From Oceanobacillus piezotolerans (GTDB lineage: Bacteria; Bacillota; Bacilli; Bacillales; Amphibacillaceae), in assembly GCF_003665065.1 (NCBI RefSeq), contig NZ_RCHR01000003.1:372001-436000 (forward strand): a stretch of DNA of 64,000 nucleotides, in the 5' to 3' direction. The notes under the pieces are model-generated. The model had not been told where the DNA came from. It did not search any database and worked only from the letters and a program-made list of their open reading frames with translations. Position numbers and translations under genes: made by a program. This document shows positions 18,300-29,732 of the stretch, in pieces. Position 1 is the first letter of the stretch. Each line of letters starts with the position of its first letter.

Positions 18300-18515
18300 T
18301 TACGCATTCTCCACTTTAAAATGCTCGGATTGTTTCTCGTATTCTAAATGTGTTTCATCTAATGGCTGGATAAATTCTATATTAATATTGGCTTTGCGAT
18401 CAGCTAATATGTCTCGTACTTGACGCACAGATTCAGCTTCTATATACATACTTTGTGTATGTTCTCTAATAGGAACCTCATCCGATAGTTCTTGATATAA
18501 TACTTTGTATATCAT
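18300..18515 (-). CDS. rpoY: RNA polymerase epsilon subunit RpoY
   Basis: A 71-residue protein (YkzG, DUF1447) with [20 protein letters not shown] at the start, nearly invariant in the family. It binds the core RNA polymerase of Firmicutes. Cotranscribed with rnjA, as in B. subtilis. Confidence 0.95.
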   Translation of the reverse strand: MIYKVLYQELSDEVPIREHTQSMYIEAESVRQVRDILADRKANINIEFIQPLDETHLEYEKQSEHFKVENA

Positions 18516-18675
18516 AATATCTCTCCTAACGTTTTCTCTGTTTAGTAAATTATCCGCTGATAAGTTCTATAATTCCACCAGCAACGAATAAAAATTGAAT
18601 AAGATGATTGTTTTCCGTTCTGTCCATTTCTGACTTTTAAACCTGCTAAACCTAAAATACTAGCTGATGGGTTGA

Positions 18676-18774
18676 TTAATGGTAGTCTCTTTCAAAAGTC
18701 GTTGGTACACGTCCTTCTTTTCCAAGTAATTCTTTCCAACGTTTCTTAAGCTTTTCTTTAAGGCGTTTTAACAT
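18676..18774 (-). CDS. Small basic protein (32 aa), unknown
   Basis: A 32-codon frame with a strongly basic amphipathic helix (LKRLKEKLKKRWKELLGKEG) and a polar tail ending VPTTFERDYH. GAAAGGAG lies 13 nt before the ATG, longer than usual. It lies on the rnjA-rpoY strand, about 160 nt upstream of rpoY. No other gene appears in 18516-19053. I do not recognise a family. Confidence 0.5.
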   Translation of the reverse strand: MLKRLKEKLKKRWKELLGKEGRVPTTFERDYH

Positions 18775-19017
18775 GTGTAATACACGTCTCCTTTCAAAAA
18801 TTTAAGAAAAGCGCCAAAAACATTTACCGTTCCAATCCCTCTTACTTATAGTATAGTATGAATTGGTAAATTTTGAAATAAAAATCGATGATTTATTAAT
18901 AAATAGTCATAATTCCTTAACGTACTATGTATTTTTATATTTCACAATAAGAGTTTAATTATACATTGTTCGTACTTATATGATTGGCCTTAGCAGAAAT
19001 TATAGTAGTTATATAAG

Positions 19018-19048
19018 TAAAAGAGTGTCAACATAAGCGTTGACACTT
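19018..19048 (-). terminator. Terminator of def
   Basis: 9-bp stem AGTGTCAAC / GTTGACACT; on the minus strand it continues CTTTTACTTAT. Confidence 0.75.
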
Positions 19049-19053
19049 AACTA

Positions 19054-19605
19054 CTATTCAATCGGTTGTGAATTATCAGGGGCCGCAAATGGATTCTCTT
19101 TATTAATATGGTCATAAAACATAACACCATTTAAATGATCTATTTCATGCTGGAAAACGATTGCTGGATAACCTTTTAATCTGAGTTTAACTGGATTTCC
19201 ATCCGTATCGGTTGCCGTAATTGTTATTCTGCGATGTCGAGGCACGTAACCTTCTACTACGCGATCTACCGATAAACAGCCCTCTCCAGAAGCAAGGTAT
19301 GTTCCTTCAACTGAGTGACTTATAATCTTAGGATTTACAAGCCCATAACTGTAAAGTTTCCCATCTTCATCTTGAAAGTGAATCGCAATCAATCTTTTTT
19401 CTATTCCAAGTTGTGGGGCAGCTAAACCAACCCCTGCTCTTAAACCATATTCCTTAGCGATCTCTTCATCCTGACTATTTTTTAAAAAGGTAAGCATCTC
19501 TTGTAATAACGTCTTATCCTCTTCAGTTAATGGTACAGGAACTTCTTTGGCTGTTTTTCTTAAGGAAGGGTGACCTTCACGTACAATATCTTTCATAGTA
19601 ATCAT
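19054..19605 (-). CDS. def: Peptide deformylase
   Basis: Removes the N-formyl group from new proteins. 183 residues with all three family boxes: [10 protein letters not shown] (58-67), EGCLS (metal Cys110) and QHEIDHLNG (metal His153, His157; catalytic Glu154). The insert-bearing length fits the type 2 enzymes of Gram-positives. AAAGGAG lies 8 nt before the ATG. Divergent from ykyA, as in B. subtilis. Confidence 0.96.
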   Translation of the reverse strand: MITMKDIVREGHPSLRKTAKEVPVPLTEEDKTLLQEMLTFLKNSQDEEIAKEYGLRAGVGLAAPQLGIEKRLIAIHFQDEDGKLYSYGLVNPKIISHSVEGTYLASGEGCLSVDRVVEGYVPRHRRITITATDTDGNPVKLRLKGYPAIVFQHEIDHLNGVMFYDHINKENPFAAPDNSQPIE

Positions 19606-19781
19606 CTGTTATACTCCTTTAGTTCTTTAAATATGAAAAGCTAATATTAACTTTATATTAACATAACATTTATTAAAAAATCATATCTTAGAACCTAGAA
19701 TGAAATCTAAAGCAATGAATGAAATATGTTATACTGTAAAACATAAAATTGTATTTATAGAATTCCAAGGAGGGGAGACTC

Positions 19782-20459
19782 GTGAAAAGAAAAGCAATCC
19801 CATTGTTATTATTTATGTTTTTTATTACCATTTTGTTCGCATGTAATGGTGTGAGTACGGAAGAAGAAATACATAATCATCTAGAAAAAGCAGTATCGCT
19901 AGAATCTGATTTTGTAGACAAGCAAAATGAAATTACTCAATTGGAAGTACGTGAGCAAGAAATTTATAGTGAAATTATTAATTTGGATATGGAAGAATAC
20001 AAGGAAATTACTGAGCTATCAGAGGAAGCTATAACGATTATTGAAGAGCGTGCCTCATTAATTGAAGTCGAAAAAGAAAGCATCGATGCTTCTCAAGAGG
20101 AGTTTAATAAGATTGAGGAGTTAATTTCAAAACTGGATAATGAAGCATTGAAGAAAAAGGCGCATTCAATGTATGACACCATGCAAAATCGCTACCAATC
20201 TTATACTTCATTGCATGAAGCATATAATGAATCACTGAAATTAGAAAAAGAGTTATATAACATGCTTCAAACAGAGAATTTAGAACAAGAAGAATTGACA
20301 AATCATATACATAAGACCAACGAAAGCTATCAATCGGTTCTGGAAGCAAATGATAATTTTAATCAATATACAGTTAAATATAATGAATTAAAAAAAGAAT
20401 TTTATGAGCTTGCAGACCTAAATGTTACTTTTAAAGAAGACGACGCTGCAAATGCTTAA
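19782..20459 (+). CDS. ykyA: YkyA-like lipoprotein
   Basis: A 225-residue lipoprotein with lipobox ILFAC (Cys21) and an otherwise nearly all-helical, Glu/Lys-rich, coiled-coil body. The family (YkyA, putative cell-wall-binding lipoprotein) is assigned from architecture and its place between def and pdhA. Role unknown. AGGAGGGGAG precedes the GTG/ATG region. Confidence 0.8.
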   Translation: MKRKAIPLLLFMFFITILFACNGVSTEEEIHNHLEKAVSLESDFVDKQNEITQLEVREQEIYSEIINLDMEEYKEITELSEEAITIIEERASLIEVEKESIDASQEEFNKIEELISKLDNEALKKKAHSMYDTMQNRYQSYTSLHEAYNESLKLEKELYNMLQTENLEQEELTNHIHKTNESYQSVLEANDNFNQYTVKYNELKKEFYELADLNVTFKEDDAANA

Positions 20460-20471
20460 TAATAGGAAATG

Positions 20472-20512
20472 AAAAGGATTATATACCATTTATTGGTAAT
20501 AATCCTTTTTTT
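20472..20512 (+). terminator. Terminator of ykyA
   Basis: Stem AAAAGGATTAT / AATAATCCTTTT, extended by ACCA / TGGT, with a T-run. Confidence 0.85.
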
Positions 20513-20536
20513 AAGTCCTGCAGTAATGGCAATTTA

Positions 20537-20613
20537 CCGTAGTTTAACTGGCTGTACGCTCCTTAACGAGAAGAATTGAAGAAGAAAACAAGGTAGTAAG
20601 TGGGGGATGACCC
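20537..20613 (+). repeat. Short dispersed repeat, reference copy
   Basis: Reads ACCGTAGTTTAACTGGCTG, then ACGCTCCTTAACGAGAAGA and an AG-rich tail ending GTAAGTGGGGG. It lies 25 nt after the ykyA terminator. Matching copies are at 4862 (minus), 33672 and 58977. Confidence 0.65.
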
Positions 20614-20796
20614 CCCCTCTGAGGGGAGATTCATTTTTTATCATAATAAAAATAAATTCTAGCTGCATCTTGGTGAATACGTAAATATGATACAGTTTAT
20701 TATTTGAAATGTAACAGGGATGTTAAAATATGCATTTGAACGTAAAATTAGGAGCGTTTTATGTAGATAATTGATTTAAATTATAAAACAAAGTCA

Positions 20797-20825
20797 TTGA
20801 CCTATAGTTTTGAATACGTTATATT
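20797..20825 (+). promoter_or_regulatory. Candidate sigma-A promoter of pdhA
   Basis: TTGACC, 17-bp spacer, TATATT, about 195 nt before the pdhA start, leaving a long leader. No riboswitch recognised in the leader. Confidence 0.5.
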
Positions 20826-21014
20826 TGAATCAGTTAATATTTGTACCAATCATTTTGTAAATAATTTTATAACAGTTTACATACAGCATAGAATGAAACG
20901 GTTAGTTATAGAAGAAAATGGGTACAAGAATTATAAATTAAAGTACAGTTTTTCCTTTTTTTTGGAAAGGCTAGAAATGAAAATAATAAACTGGTTAATG
21001 AAAGGAAGAGGTGA

Positions 21015-22103
<1,089 letters not shown>

Positions 22104-22106
22104 AAC

Positions 22107-23084
22107 ATGGCACAAATGACAATGATTCAAGCTATCACTGATGCAATGCGCACAGAACTAAAGAATGATGAAAATGTGCTTGTATTCGGTGAAGATGTTG
22201 GTAAAAACGGTGGAGTTTTCCGTGCTACTGAAGGACTCCAAGCAGAATTTGGTGAGGATCGCGTATTTGATACACCACTAGCAGAATCTGGAATTGGTGG
22301 TCTTGCTATTGGGTTAGCAACACAAGGATTCCGTCCAGTACCAGAAATTCAATTCTTTGGCTTTGTATATGAAGTAATCGATTCTATTAGTGGTCAAATG
22401 GCGCGTATGCGTTACCGCTCTGGTGGAAGATGGACAATGCCGATTACGGTTCGTGCTCCATTCGGCGGTGGGGTTCATACACCAGAACTTCACGCAGATT
22501 CTTTAGAGGGATTAATGGCACAGCAACCAGGTCTTAAAGTAATTATTCCTTCTACACCTTATGAAGCAAAAGGGTTATTAATTTCTGCTATTCGTGACAA
22601 CGACCCAGTTATTTTCCTAGAGCATATGAAACTATACCGTTCATTCCGTGAAGAGGTTCCGGAAGAAGAATACACTATTGAAATTGGTAAAGCAGATGTG
22701 AAACGTGAAGGAAAAGACGTTACTCTAGTCTCTTATGGTGCAATGGTTCACTCTTGCTTAAAAGCGGCTGAAGAACTTGAAAAAGATGGTATTTCAGCAG
22801 AAGTTATTGATTTACGTACAGTTTCACCAATCGATATAGAAACAATCTTGGAATCTGTTAAGAAAACAAATCGTGCTGTTGTTGTTCAAGAAGCACAAAA
22901 ACAAGCAGGTATTGCTGCCAATGTTGTTACAGAAATTCAAGAAAGAGCAATTTTACATCTAGAAGCACCAGTGTTGCGTGTAACTGCTCCTGATACAGTT
23001 TATGCGTTCTCTGATGCAGAGGAAGTTTGGTTACCAAGCCATAAAGACATCGTTGAAAAAGTAAACACTGTATTGAATTTCTAA
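22107..23084 (+). CDS. pdhB: Pyruvate dehydrogenase E1 beta
   Basis: 325-residue partner of PdhA. Conserved segments include [33 protein letters not shown] and [20 protein letters not shown] start with AAAGGAG inside the end of pdhA, indicating translational coupling. Confidence 0.97.
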   Translation: MAQMTMIQAITDAMRTELKNDENVLVFGEDVGKNGGVFRATEGLQAEFGEDRVFDTPLAESGIGGLAIGLATQGFRPVPEIQFFGFVYEVIDSISGQMARMRYRSGGRWTMPITVRAPFGGGVHTPELHADSLEGLMAQQPGLKVIIPSTPYEAKGLLISAIRDNDPVIFLEHMKLYRSFREEVPEEEYTIEIGKADVKREGKDVTLVSYGAMVHSCLKAAEELEKDGISAEVIDLRTVSPIDIETILESVKKTNRAVVVQEAQKQAGIAANVVTEIQERAILHLEAPVLRVTAPDTVYAFSDAEEVWLPSHKDIVEKVNTVLNF

Positions 23085-23105
23085 AAACTAGGAGGTATAT
23101 GATTC

Positions 23106-24374
23106 ATGGCATTTGAATTTAAATTCCCAGATATTGGTGAAGGTATTGCAGAAGGCGAAATCGTCAAATGGTTTTTTAATGAAGGCGATGAAGTAAAAGA
23201 AGATGACGTGCTTTGTGAAGTTCAGAATGATAAAGCAGTTGTAGAGATTCCTTCTCCAGTAGATGGAACGGTTAAAAAGATTCACGTAGCTGAAGGAGAA
23301 GTTGCAACAGTAGGTAATGTCTTCATTTCATTGGATGCAGAAGGCTACGAGTCTGAAGGTGGAGAAGAAGAAGCTCCAGCTGAAGCTCCTAAAGAAGAAA
23401 CTGCAGACCAAGCAGAACAAGCTTCTGCTGAAAAAGAAGAAGCAGTAGAGGATGGTAAACGCGTAATTGCAATGCCATCTGTAAGAAAATATGCACGTGA
23501 ACAAGGTGTTAATATTCAACAAGTTTCAGGTTCTGGTAATAATGGCCGCATCACAAAAGAAGATATTGATAGCTTCTTAAATGGTGGACAAGCTGCTGCA
23601 GAAGCAAAAGCAGAAGAACCAGCAAAAGAAGAAACAAAAGAAGCTGCTAAAACTTCTGTACCGGAAGGAAATTACCCTGAAACTCGCGAGAAAATGTCAC
23701 CAATTCGTAAGGCGATTGCAAACGCAATGGTTAACTCGAAGCATACAGCTCCACATGTTACATTAATGGATGATGTAGATGTTACAGCGTTAGTTGCACA
23801 TCGCAAGAAATTCAAACAAGTTGGATTGGATCAAGGTATTAAGTTAACTTACTTGCCATATGTAGTAAAAGCACTAGTTTCTGCATTGAAACAATATCCA
23901 ATCTTGAATGCTTCTATCGATGATAAAACTAACGAAATTGTACAAAAACATTATTACAACATTGGTATCGCAGCAGATACAGATAAAGGCTTGTTAGTAC
24001 CAGTTGTTAAAAATGCTGACCGTAAGTCTATCTTTGCAATAAGCGCAGAAATCAATGAATTGGCAGATAAGGCAAGAAATGGTAAACTAGCACCTGATGA
24101 GATGAAAGGTGCATCATGCACGATTTCAAACATTGGTTCAGCTGGTGGACAATGGTTTACTCCAGTTATTAACCATCCAGAAGCAGCCATTTTAGGTATT
24201 GGTCGTATTGCTGAAAAACCTATCGTTCGCGATGGAGAGATTGTAATTGCTCCAGTCTTAGCGGTTTCATTAAGTTTTGACCACCGCTTAATTGATGGTG
24301 CTACAGCTCAGAATGCATTGAACCAAATCAAGCGTTTATTGAATGATCCACAATTAATTATGATGGAGGCGTAG
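23106..24374 (+). CDS. pdhC: Dihydrolipoamide acetyltransferase E2
   Basis: 422 residues: one lipoyl domain (Lys in [13 protein letters not shown], ~43), an Ala/Glu-rich linker, a peripheral-subunit-binding domain ([15 protein letters not shown]), a second Ala/Lys/Glu linker, and the acetyltransferase core ending in [10 protein letters not shown] with the catalytic His. The single lipoyl domain matches Gram-positive E2. The ATG follows AGGAGGTATATGATTC. Confidence 0.97.
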   Translation: MAFEFKFPDIGEGIAEGEIVKWFFNEGDEVKEDDVLCEVQNDKAVVEIPSPVDGTVKKIHVAEGEVATVGNVFISLDAEGYESEGGEEEAPAEAPKEETADQAEQASAEKEEAVEDGKRVIAMPSVRKYAREQGVNIQQVSGSGNNGRITKEDIDSFLNGGQAAAEAKAEEPAKEETKEAAKTSVPEGNYPETREKMSPIRKAIANAMVNSKHTAPHVTLMDDVDVTALVAHRKKFKQVGLDQGIKLTYLPYVVKALVSALKQYPILNASIDDKTNEIVQKHYYNIGIAADTDKGLLVPVVKNADRKSIFAISAEINELADKARNGKLAPDEMKGASCTISNIGSAGGQWFTPVINHPEAAILGIGRIAEKPIVRDGEIVIAPVLAVSLSFDHRLIDGATAQNALNQIKRLLNDPQLIMMEA

Positions 24375-24377
24375 GTA

Positions 24378-25784
24378 ATGGTAGTTGGAGATTTTCCAAT
24401 CGAAGTTGACACTCTAGTTGTTGGAGCCGGACCTGGCGGGTATGTAGCTGCAATTCGCGCTGCACAATTAGGACAAAAAGTTACTATTGTAGAAAAAAAT
24501 GCCGTAGGTGGAGTTTGCTTAAATGTTGGATGTATTCCTTCTAAAGCACTTATCGAAGCCGGTCATCGAGTAGAAGCTGCTCATGGCTATGAAAATATTG
24601 GCTTAACAACTAAAGATGTTAAAGTAGACTTTACGAAAGTTCAAGAATGGAAAGGACAAGTAGTGAACAAGCTTACATCTGGTGTGGAAGGTCTATTGAA
24701 AGGAAATAAGGTAGACATCGTTCGTGGTGAAGCTTATTTCGTTGACCAAAACACTGCTAAAGTAATGGATGAGAAGTCTTCTCAAACTTACAAATTTAAA
24801 GATTGTATTATTGCAACAGGTTCCACACCAATTGAAATTCCAACATTTAAGTTTTCCGATCGCGTTTTAGATTCAACAGGCGCATTGAACTTAAAAGAAG
24901 TACCTAAGAAGTTAGTTGTTATTGGTGCTGGATATGTTGGAAGTGAACTAGGTACTGCTTATGCTAACTTTGGTACGGAAGTTACTTTCCTAGAAGGTGC
25001 TAAAGATGTATTAGGCGGATTCGAAAAACAAATGACTCAATTGTTTAAGAAACGCGTGAAGAAGAAGGGCGCAAATATTATTACCGAAGCTATGGCTAAA
25101 GGTGTAGAAGAAACTAAAGACGGTGTGAAAGTAACATATGAAGTGAAGGGTAAAGAAGAAACAATTGAAGCGGATTATGTATTAGTAACAGTTGGTCGTC
25201 GTCCAAATACAAGTGAACTTGGTTTAGAACAAGTTGGTATTGAAATGACTGACAGAGGCTTAATTAAAGTTGATAAACAATGCCGTACAAATGTTCCAAA
25301 CATCTATGCTATCGGTGATATCGTTCCAGGTGCTCCATTAGCACATAAAGCTTCTTATGAAGGTAAAATTGCAGCAGAAGCAATCAGTGGAGAAAAATCT
25401 GAAGTTGATTATATCGGAATTCCAGCAGTAGCGTTCGTTGAACCTGAACTTGCTACAGTGGGACTTACAGAAGCTGAAGCGAAAGAACAAGGTTACGATG
25501 TTAAAATCGGTAAGTTCCCGTTCGCAGCTAATGGTCGTGCATTGTCATTAGATGATACAGATGGATTTGTTAAATTAGTGACACGTAAAGAAGATGGTCT
25601 ACTATTAGGTGGACAAATTGCTGGTCCTAATGCAAGTGATATGATTTCTGAGATTGGATTGGCAGTTGAAGCAGGAATGACAGCTGAAGATCTTGCTTTA
25701 ACAATCCATGCTCACCCAACACTTGGAGAAATTACAATGGAAGCAGCAGAAGTTGCTCTAGGTACTCCAATCCATATTTTATAA
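24378..25784 (+). CDS. pdhD: Dihydrolipoamide dehydrogenase E3
   Basis: 468-residue FAD disulfide oxidoreductase that reoxidises the lipoyl groups. FAD motif [19 protein letters not shown], redox-active [18 protein letters not shown] motif [12 protein letters not shown], and catalytic HAHPTLGE near the C terminus. It begins 3 nt after pdhC. Likely shared with other 2-oxo acid dehydrogenases. Confidence 0.97.
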   Translation: MVVGDFPIEVDTLVVGAGPGGYVAAIRAAQLGQKVTIVEKNAVGGVCLNVGCIPSKALIEAGHRVEAAHGYENIGLTTKDVKVDFTKVQEWKGQVVNKLTSGVEGLLKGNKVDIVRGEAYFVDQNTAKVMDEKSSQTYKFKDCIIATGSTPIEIPTFKFSDRVLDSTGALNLKEVPKKLVVIGAGYVGSELGTAYANFGTEVTFLEGAKDVLGGFEKQMTQLFKKRVKKKGANIITEAMAKGVEETKDGVKVTYEVKGKEETIEADYVLVTVGRRPNTSELGLEQVGIEMTDRGLIKVDKQCRTNVPNIYAIGDIVPGAPLAHKASYEGKIAAEAISGEKSEVDYIGIPAVAFVEPELATVGLTEAEAKEQGYDVKIGKFPFAANGRALSLDDTDGFVKLVTRKEDGLLLGGQIAGPNASDMISEIGLAVEAGMTAEDLALTIHAHPTLGEITMEAAEVALGTPIHIL

Positions 25785-25789
25785 TTATT

Positions 25790-25826
25790 AAAAAAGAAGG
25801 AACCCTTAGGGTTACCTTCTTTTTTC
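25790..25826. terminator. Bidirectional terminator inside the BCCT gene end
   Basis: Arms AAAAAAGAAGG-AACCC and GGGTT-ACCTTCTTTTTT. It ends pdhD and also encodes the last codons (KRR, stop) of the convergent transporter gene. Confidence 0.85.
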
Positions 25827-27350
25827 TTTCATTTTATCTTTTTCCATGATTAAAGACTCTTGTTTAAAGGCTTTTACCAAAGAAATCACGATCAGTATCA
25901 TAATGATGGTAAACGGAAAAGCGGCTATAATGGATGCTGTTTGCAATGCTCCGAGTCCGCCCTGCCATAACAAGACTGCCGCCGTTGCAGATTGTATAAT
26001 CCCCCATGTGAATTTAACACGATTAGTTGGATCTAATCCTCCTCCAGTAGTCTGCATTCCAAGCACTAATGTTGCCGAGTCAGCCGAAGTAATAAAGAAA
26101 ATACTTATGAGCAAAATAGCTACAACAGATACTAAAGTGCCTAAAGGTAATTGTTCTAATACCGCAAATAAAGCTACTTCTTCTCCAACACTATTGACTT
26201 CTCCCATTATATTCATTCCTTGAAAGAAATCAAAGTTGATGGCTGTACCCCCAAATACTGTAAACCATAGTGCTCCTATAATTGTGGGTACCAACAGTAC
26301 ACCTGAGACAAATTCTCTTACTGTGCGTCCTCGGGATACTCGGGCGATGAAGGTACCTACAAAAGGTGCCCATGCAATCCACCAAGCCCAATAGAATATA
26401 GTCCAGTCGTTAATCCATACTGTACTTGCTTCATTAAAAGGAGCCATTCGTAAACTCATACTCGGAAGATCCTGAATATAGCTTCCTAAAGTTGTAGTAA
26501 AGAAGTTTATAATGAAACCAGTTGGTCCTACAAACAAAACAAATAACATGAGTAAAAGAGCTAAAATTAGATTAATATTACTTAAGTATTTTATACCTCT
26601 TCCTATCCCAGATAGTGCGGAGCCGATAAATAGTACTGTAACGACTGCGATAATAATTAATTCTATGAAGATGGATTGTTCGATTCCAAAAACATATGAT
26701 AAACCACCACTGATCTGAATAGCTCCAAAACCTAAAGAGGTGGCAACTCCAAAAACAGTTGCAAATACAACAATTGTATCGATTACTGTACCGATTCCAC
26801 CTTTAGCTCTCTCGCCAAATAAAGGAATCAGAACGCTACTCACTAATCCAGGAGACCCTTTACGGAATTTAAAGTAAGCGAGAGCTAAGGCGACGGTTGA
26901 ATAAATTGCCCATGGATGCAATCCCCAATGGAGGTAACTGTATTTCATGGCCGTTTTTGCTGCATCTGCAGTTTCTGCTTCACCATATGGCGGATTGTAA
27001 AAGTGCGACAAAGGCTCAGCTGGCCCCCAAAATACAAGACCAATTCCCATTCCAGCACTGAATAACATAGCAAACCATGTTAAATAGGAAAATTCAGGCT
27101 TATCATTTGGTCTACCTAGTTTAATCTTTCCATACTTAGAGAAAATTAGGTAAATGGCGAAAACCAAAAATCCCGTTGCAGAAATTAAATAAAACCAACC
27201 AAAATGATCAACAATGAAACCTTGAATAACAGTCGTAACATCATTTAAATTCCCATTTGGTAATGTTTCATCGGGAATAATTCCCCAGATAATAAATAGT
27301 AATACGATTATAACTGAGATATAGAATACTTTTGTTACTTTGTTCTTCAT
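25812..27350 (-). CDS. BCCT-family betaine/choline/carnitine transporter
   Basis: 512 residues with 12 predicted helices and the BCCT signature around WTIFYWAWWIAWAPFVGTF and the glycine-rich AGMGIGLVFWGPAEP. It is likely sodium-coupled uptake of glycine betaine or a relative (OpuD type), giving osmoprotection; the substrate cannot be fixed. The start is the ATG 7 nt after AAAGGAG, 15 codons inside the longest frame. Confidence 0.9.
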   Translation of the reverse strand: MKNKVTKVFYISVIIVLLFIIWGIIPDETLPNGNLNDVTTVIQGFIVDHFGWFYLISATGFLVFAIYLIFSKYGKIKLGRPNDKPEFSYLTWFAMLFSAGMGIGLVFWGPAEPLSHFYNPPYGEAETADAAKTAMKYSYLHWGLHPWAIYSTVALALAYFKFRKGSPGLVSSVLIPLFGERAKGGIGTVIDTIVVFATVFGVATSLGFGAIQISGGLSYVFGIEQSIFIELIIIAVVTVLFIGSALSGIGRGIKYLSNINLILALLLMLFVLFVGPTGFIINFFTTTLGSYIQDLPSMSLRMAPFNEASTVWINDWTIFYWAWWIAWAPFVGTFIARVSRGRTVREFVSGVLLVPTIIGALWFTVFGGTAINFDFFQGMNIMGEVNSVGEEVALFAVLEQLPLGTLVSVVAILLISIFFITSADSATLVLGMQTTGGGLDPTNRVKFTWGIIQSATAAVLLWQGGLGALQTASIIAAFPFTIIMILIVISLVKAFKQESLIMEKDKMKEKRR

Positions 27351-27757
27351 AGATGAACTCCTTTCTTGCCTCAATAAATACTTTACCCGTTCCATTAAAA
27401 ATCATTCATATATATAGACTACAAAGTCTACTAAGTTATAAATCTGGATTTATGTATGGATAAAGGGCTGTAATGCTCGTTGGCTAATTAAAAACAGGCA
27501 GTTTTATAATAAATTAACATCCGTATGAAATTAGCAGATTTCATGAACTAATCAATTGTAAAAGGGGAACGGAAGGAAAGTCAAACATTCAATTTGTTGA
27601 TGTTTAGTTTTATTCCTTTAGAGTTCTCTTTGATTTAAAACCAAATAATGAATCAGGCTCATTATTGTAGGCCCTTTCAAGCTAAACACAGCATATTTAC
27701 CAACCAATATATACACTAAAAATCAATTATGTACACTAATTAAAATATAAAACTTAA

Positions 27758-27806
27758 AGTGTTATACTAATTAAGGCTTGATTTTCATATTGTGACATAT
27801 TATAAT
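27758..27806 (+). promoter_or_regulatory. SR1 promoter with two CcpN-like boxes
   Basis: TTGATT (27778-27783), a 17-bp spacer, TATAAT (27801-27806). TGTGACATATT (27791-27801) fits the CcpN consensus as I remember it (TRTGHYATAYW) at all 11 positions; AGTGTTATACT (27758-27768) fits at 10. CcpN represses sr1 under glycolytic conditions in B. subtilis. Confidence 0.65.
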
Positions 27807-27852
27807 GTGTTTAAGTTATCAAAATAATTAATTATAAAGGGAGATGGACTAA

Positions 27853-27951
27853 GTGGGTACAATTGTATGTCAAGATTGTGAAAAAGTGATTGAAGCTTAT
27901 GAAGAAGAGAAAGTAACAACGCTTTATAGTACATGTCCTAATTGCAAATGA
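27853..27951 (+). CDS. SR1P small protein
   Basis: A 32-residue protein beginning MGTIVCQDCEKVIEAYEEE, continuing KVTTLYSTCPNCK, with two CxxC pairs. It matches the SR1P family; in B. subtilis SR1P binds GapA and supports RNase J1-dependent RNA turnover. GTG start after AAGGGAGATGGACTAA. It is shorter than B. subtilis SR1P (39 aa) because it stops right after the second CxxC. Confidence 0.85.
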   Translation: MGTIVCQDCEKVIEAYEEEKVTTLYSTCPNCK

Positions 27952-28059
27952 TAAATAAAGTAAAACTTCTATTAATAAGGATTTCTTCTACCTCCATATA
28001 CCATTGTTAGAAGCTCTCAAATTAATCTCGTTAGATCTTACTGCCAGTTAATATTCATA

Positions 28060-28088
28060 AAAAAGCTGCACAAAATGTGCAGCTTTTT
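28060..28088. terminator. Shared terminator of SR1 and speA
   Basis: Symmetric 13-bp stem AAAAAGCTGCACA / TGTGCAGCTTTTT with an AAA loop. Confidence 0.85.
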
Positions 28089-28135
28089 AAAATGCATCGA
28101 TTTCTAGACATTCGGAAAACACCGCTTTGTTTTTC

Positions 28136-29608
28136 TTAATAGATTGGTTTTCTTGCTTTAATAACCCGAATGGTGTTTAATGTTTCATCCTCTAAACCTT
28201 GCACCGGTAAACCAGCCAATTTGTTTCTCTGAATAAATGCAATGTTATCCTTTGTAATAATTTCACCAGGAATGAATATAGGAATACCAGGTGGATAAAT
28301 CATGATAGATTCTGCACTTATTCGGCCAGCTGCTTCTTCAAAAGAGATAATTTCTGTATCAGAATAGAATGCATCACGGGGAGGAATTGCTAATAAAGGG
28401 ATTTCTGGGACAGTAACTATAATTTTTCTTTTTTGAACTATCATAGCCTTTTCTTTTTCCAGCGTTTTTAATGCTTCTACTAACAGGGTTACATCATCCA
28501 TTGTGTCTCCGGGTGTAATAATACACAATATATTATATAAGTCTGACAATTCTACTTCAATATTATACTGTTCTCGTAGCCAAACTTCCACATCATAACC
28601 TGTTAAGCCGATATCTTTTACAGAAATGATTAATTTCGTTGGATCATAATGATAAGTTGCTTCCGTCCCGAGAATCTCTTTACCCGCGCAATAAATATAT
28701 TCCAGATTATTTATTTCCTTTCTAGTAAAATTAGCCATTTTTATGGCTTTGTCAATCATCTCATATCCATTTATCGCAAGTTGTTTCCTTGCCGTGTCTA
28801 ACGAAGCCAGTAATAAATAGGAAGTTGAGGTAGTAGTTAGCATAGACATTATTGTTTGAACTCTTTCATGAGGTATTCGATTTCCTTTTAGATTTAATAT
28901 GGAGCTTTGTGTTAAGGAACCACCTAATTTATGTACGCTCGTTGCCGCAATATCAGCTCCAGCTTGCATAGCAGATAATGGGAGTTGCTCGTGAAAATGA
29001 ATATGTACACCATGTGCTTCATCAACTAACACTGGGACATCATAGCTATGAGCGATTGAAACTATTTTTTCTAAATTAGTGGCAATTCCAAAATAAGTGG
29101 GATTAATAACTAAAACGCCTTTAGCATCTGGGTGTGAATATAAGGCATGCTCAACCGAAGACGGTGTAATTCCGTGTGAAATTCCAAGTGCCGTATCAAT
29201 TTCCGGCTGAATAAATATAGGGACTGCACCTGAAAAAATGATAGCTGATGTAATTGATTTATGAACGTTTCTTGGCACAATTATTTTATCTCCAGGATGA
29301 CATACACTTAGGATCATCGTCATAATAGCACCACTAGTTCCTTGCACAGAAAAATAAGTAAAATCTGCATGAAATGCTTCTGCTGCAAGCTCTTGTGCTT
29401 CTTTAATAATTCCATTAGGATGATGTAAATCATCCAGAGGCTCAATATTAATTAAATCTATTTGAAATAAATTATCACCTAAAAAGGATTGGAAAGAAGA
29501 TTCTACCGCTGCTCCTTTTTTATGACCAGGAATGTGAAACTGGACGGGGTTTTTCTCTATATGCTTTAACAGTCCTGTAAACAAAGGGGTCTCGCTCTGT
29601 TTGTACAA
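28136..29608 (-). CDS. speA: Orn/Lys/Arg decarboxylase SpeA
   Basis: 490-residue PLP enzyme, the same length as B. subtilis SpeA, whose arginine decarboxylase activity opens polyamine synthesis. FHIPGHKKG near the start, the DEAHGVHIHFH metal/PLP stretch, and the PLP Lys in TSVHKLGGSLTQSS. TTG start 7 nt after AGAGGTG. Substrate (arginine) is inferred from family and locus. Confidence 0.88.
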   Translation of the reverse strand: MYKQSETPLFTGLLKHIEKNPVQFHIPGHKKGAAVESSFQSFLGDNLFQIDLINIEPLDDLHHPNGIIKEAQELAAEAFHADFTYFSVQGTSGAIMTMILSVCHPGDKIIVPRNVHKSITSAIIFSGAVPIFIQPEIDTALGISHGITPSSVEHALYSHPDAKGVLVINPTYFGIATNLEKIVSIAHSYDVPVLVDEAHGVHIHFHEQLPLSAMQAGADIAATSVHKLGGSLTQSSILNLKGNRIPHERVQTIMSMLTTTSTSYLLLASLDTARKQLAINGYEMIDKAIKMANFTRKEINNLEYIYCAGKEILGTEATYHYDPTKLIISVKDIGLTGYDVEVWLREQYNIEVELSDLYNILCIITPGDTMDDVTLLVEALKTLEKEKAMIVQKRKIIVTVPEIPLLAIPPRDAFYSDTEIISFEEAAGRISAESIMIYPPGIPIFIPGEIITKDNIAFIQRNKLAGLPVQGLEDETLNTIRVIKARKPIY

Positions 29609-29732
29609 TGAAATACACCTCTACTTTAAAAATAATGAAAAAATTATAGCAAATTACTGCTTTAAATGCTATCTTATTTTTATAGTATAAGCATAAACAT
29701 AATATAAAAAAACATTTTGAGGAGGAGGAATA

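Larger units (their letters stand above)
27813..28089 (+). ncRNA. SR1-type dual-function RNA
   Basis: A transcript expected to start ~7 nt past the -10 box and end at the hairpin at 28060-28088, about 277 nt (B. subtilis SR1 is 205 nt). It sits between pdhD and speA, the same locus as sr1 in B. subtilis, and contains the SR1P frame. SR1 there base-pairs with ahrC mRNA; whether this one does cannot be read here. The 3' end is inferred. Confidence 0.65.
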
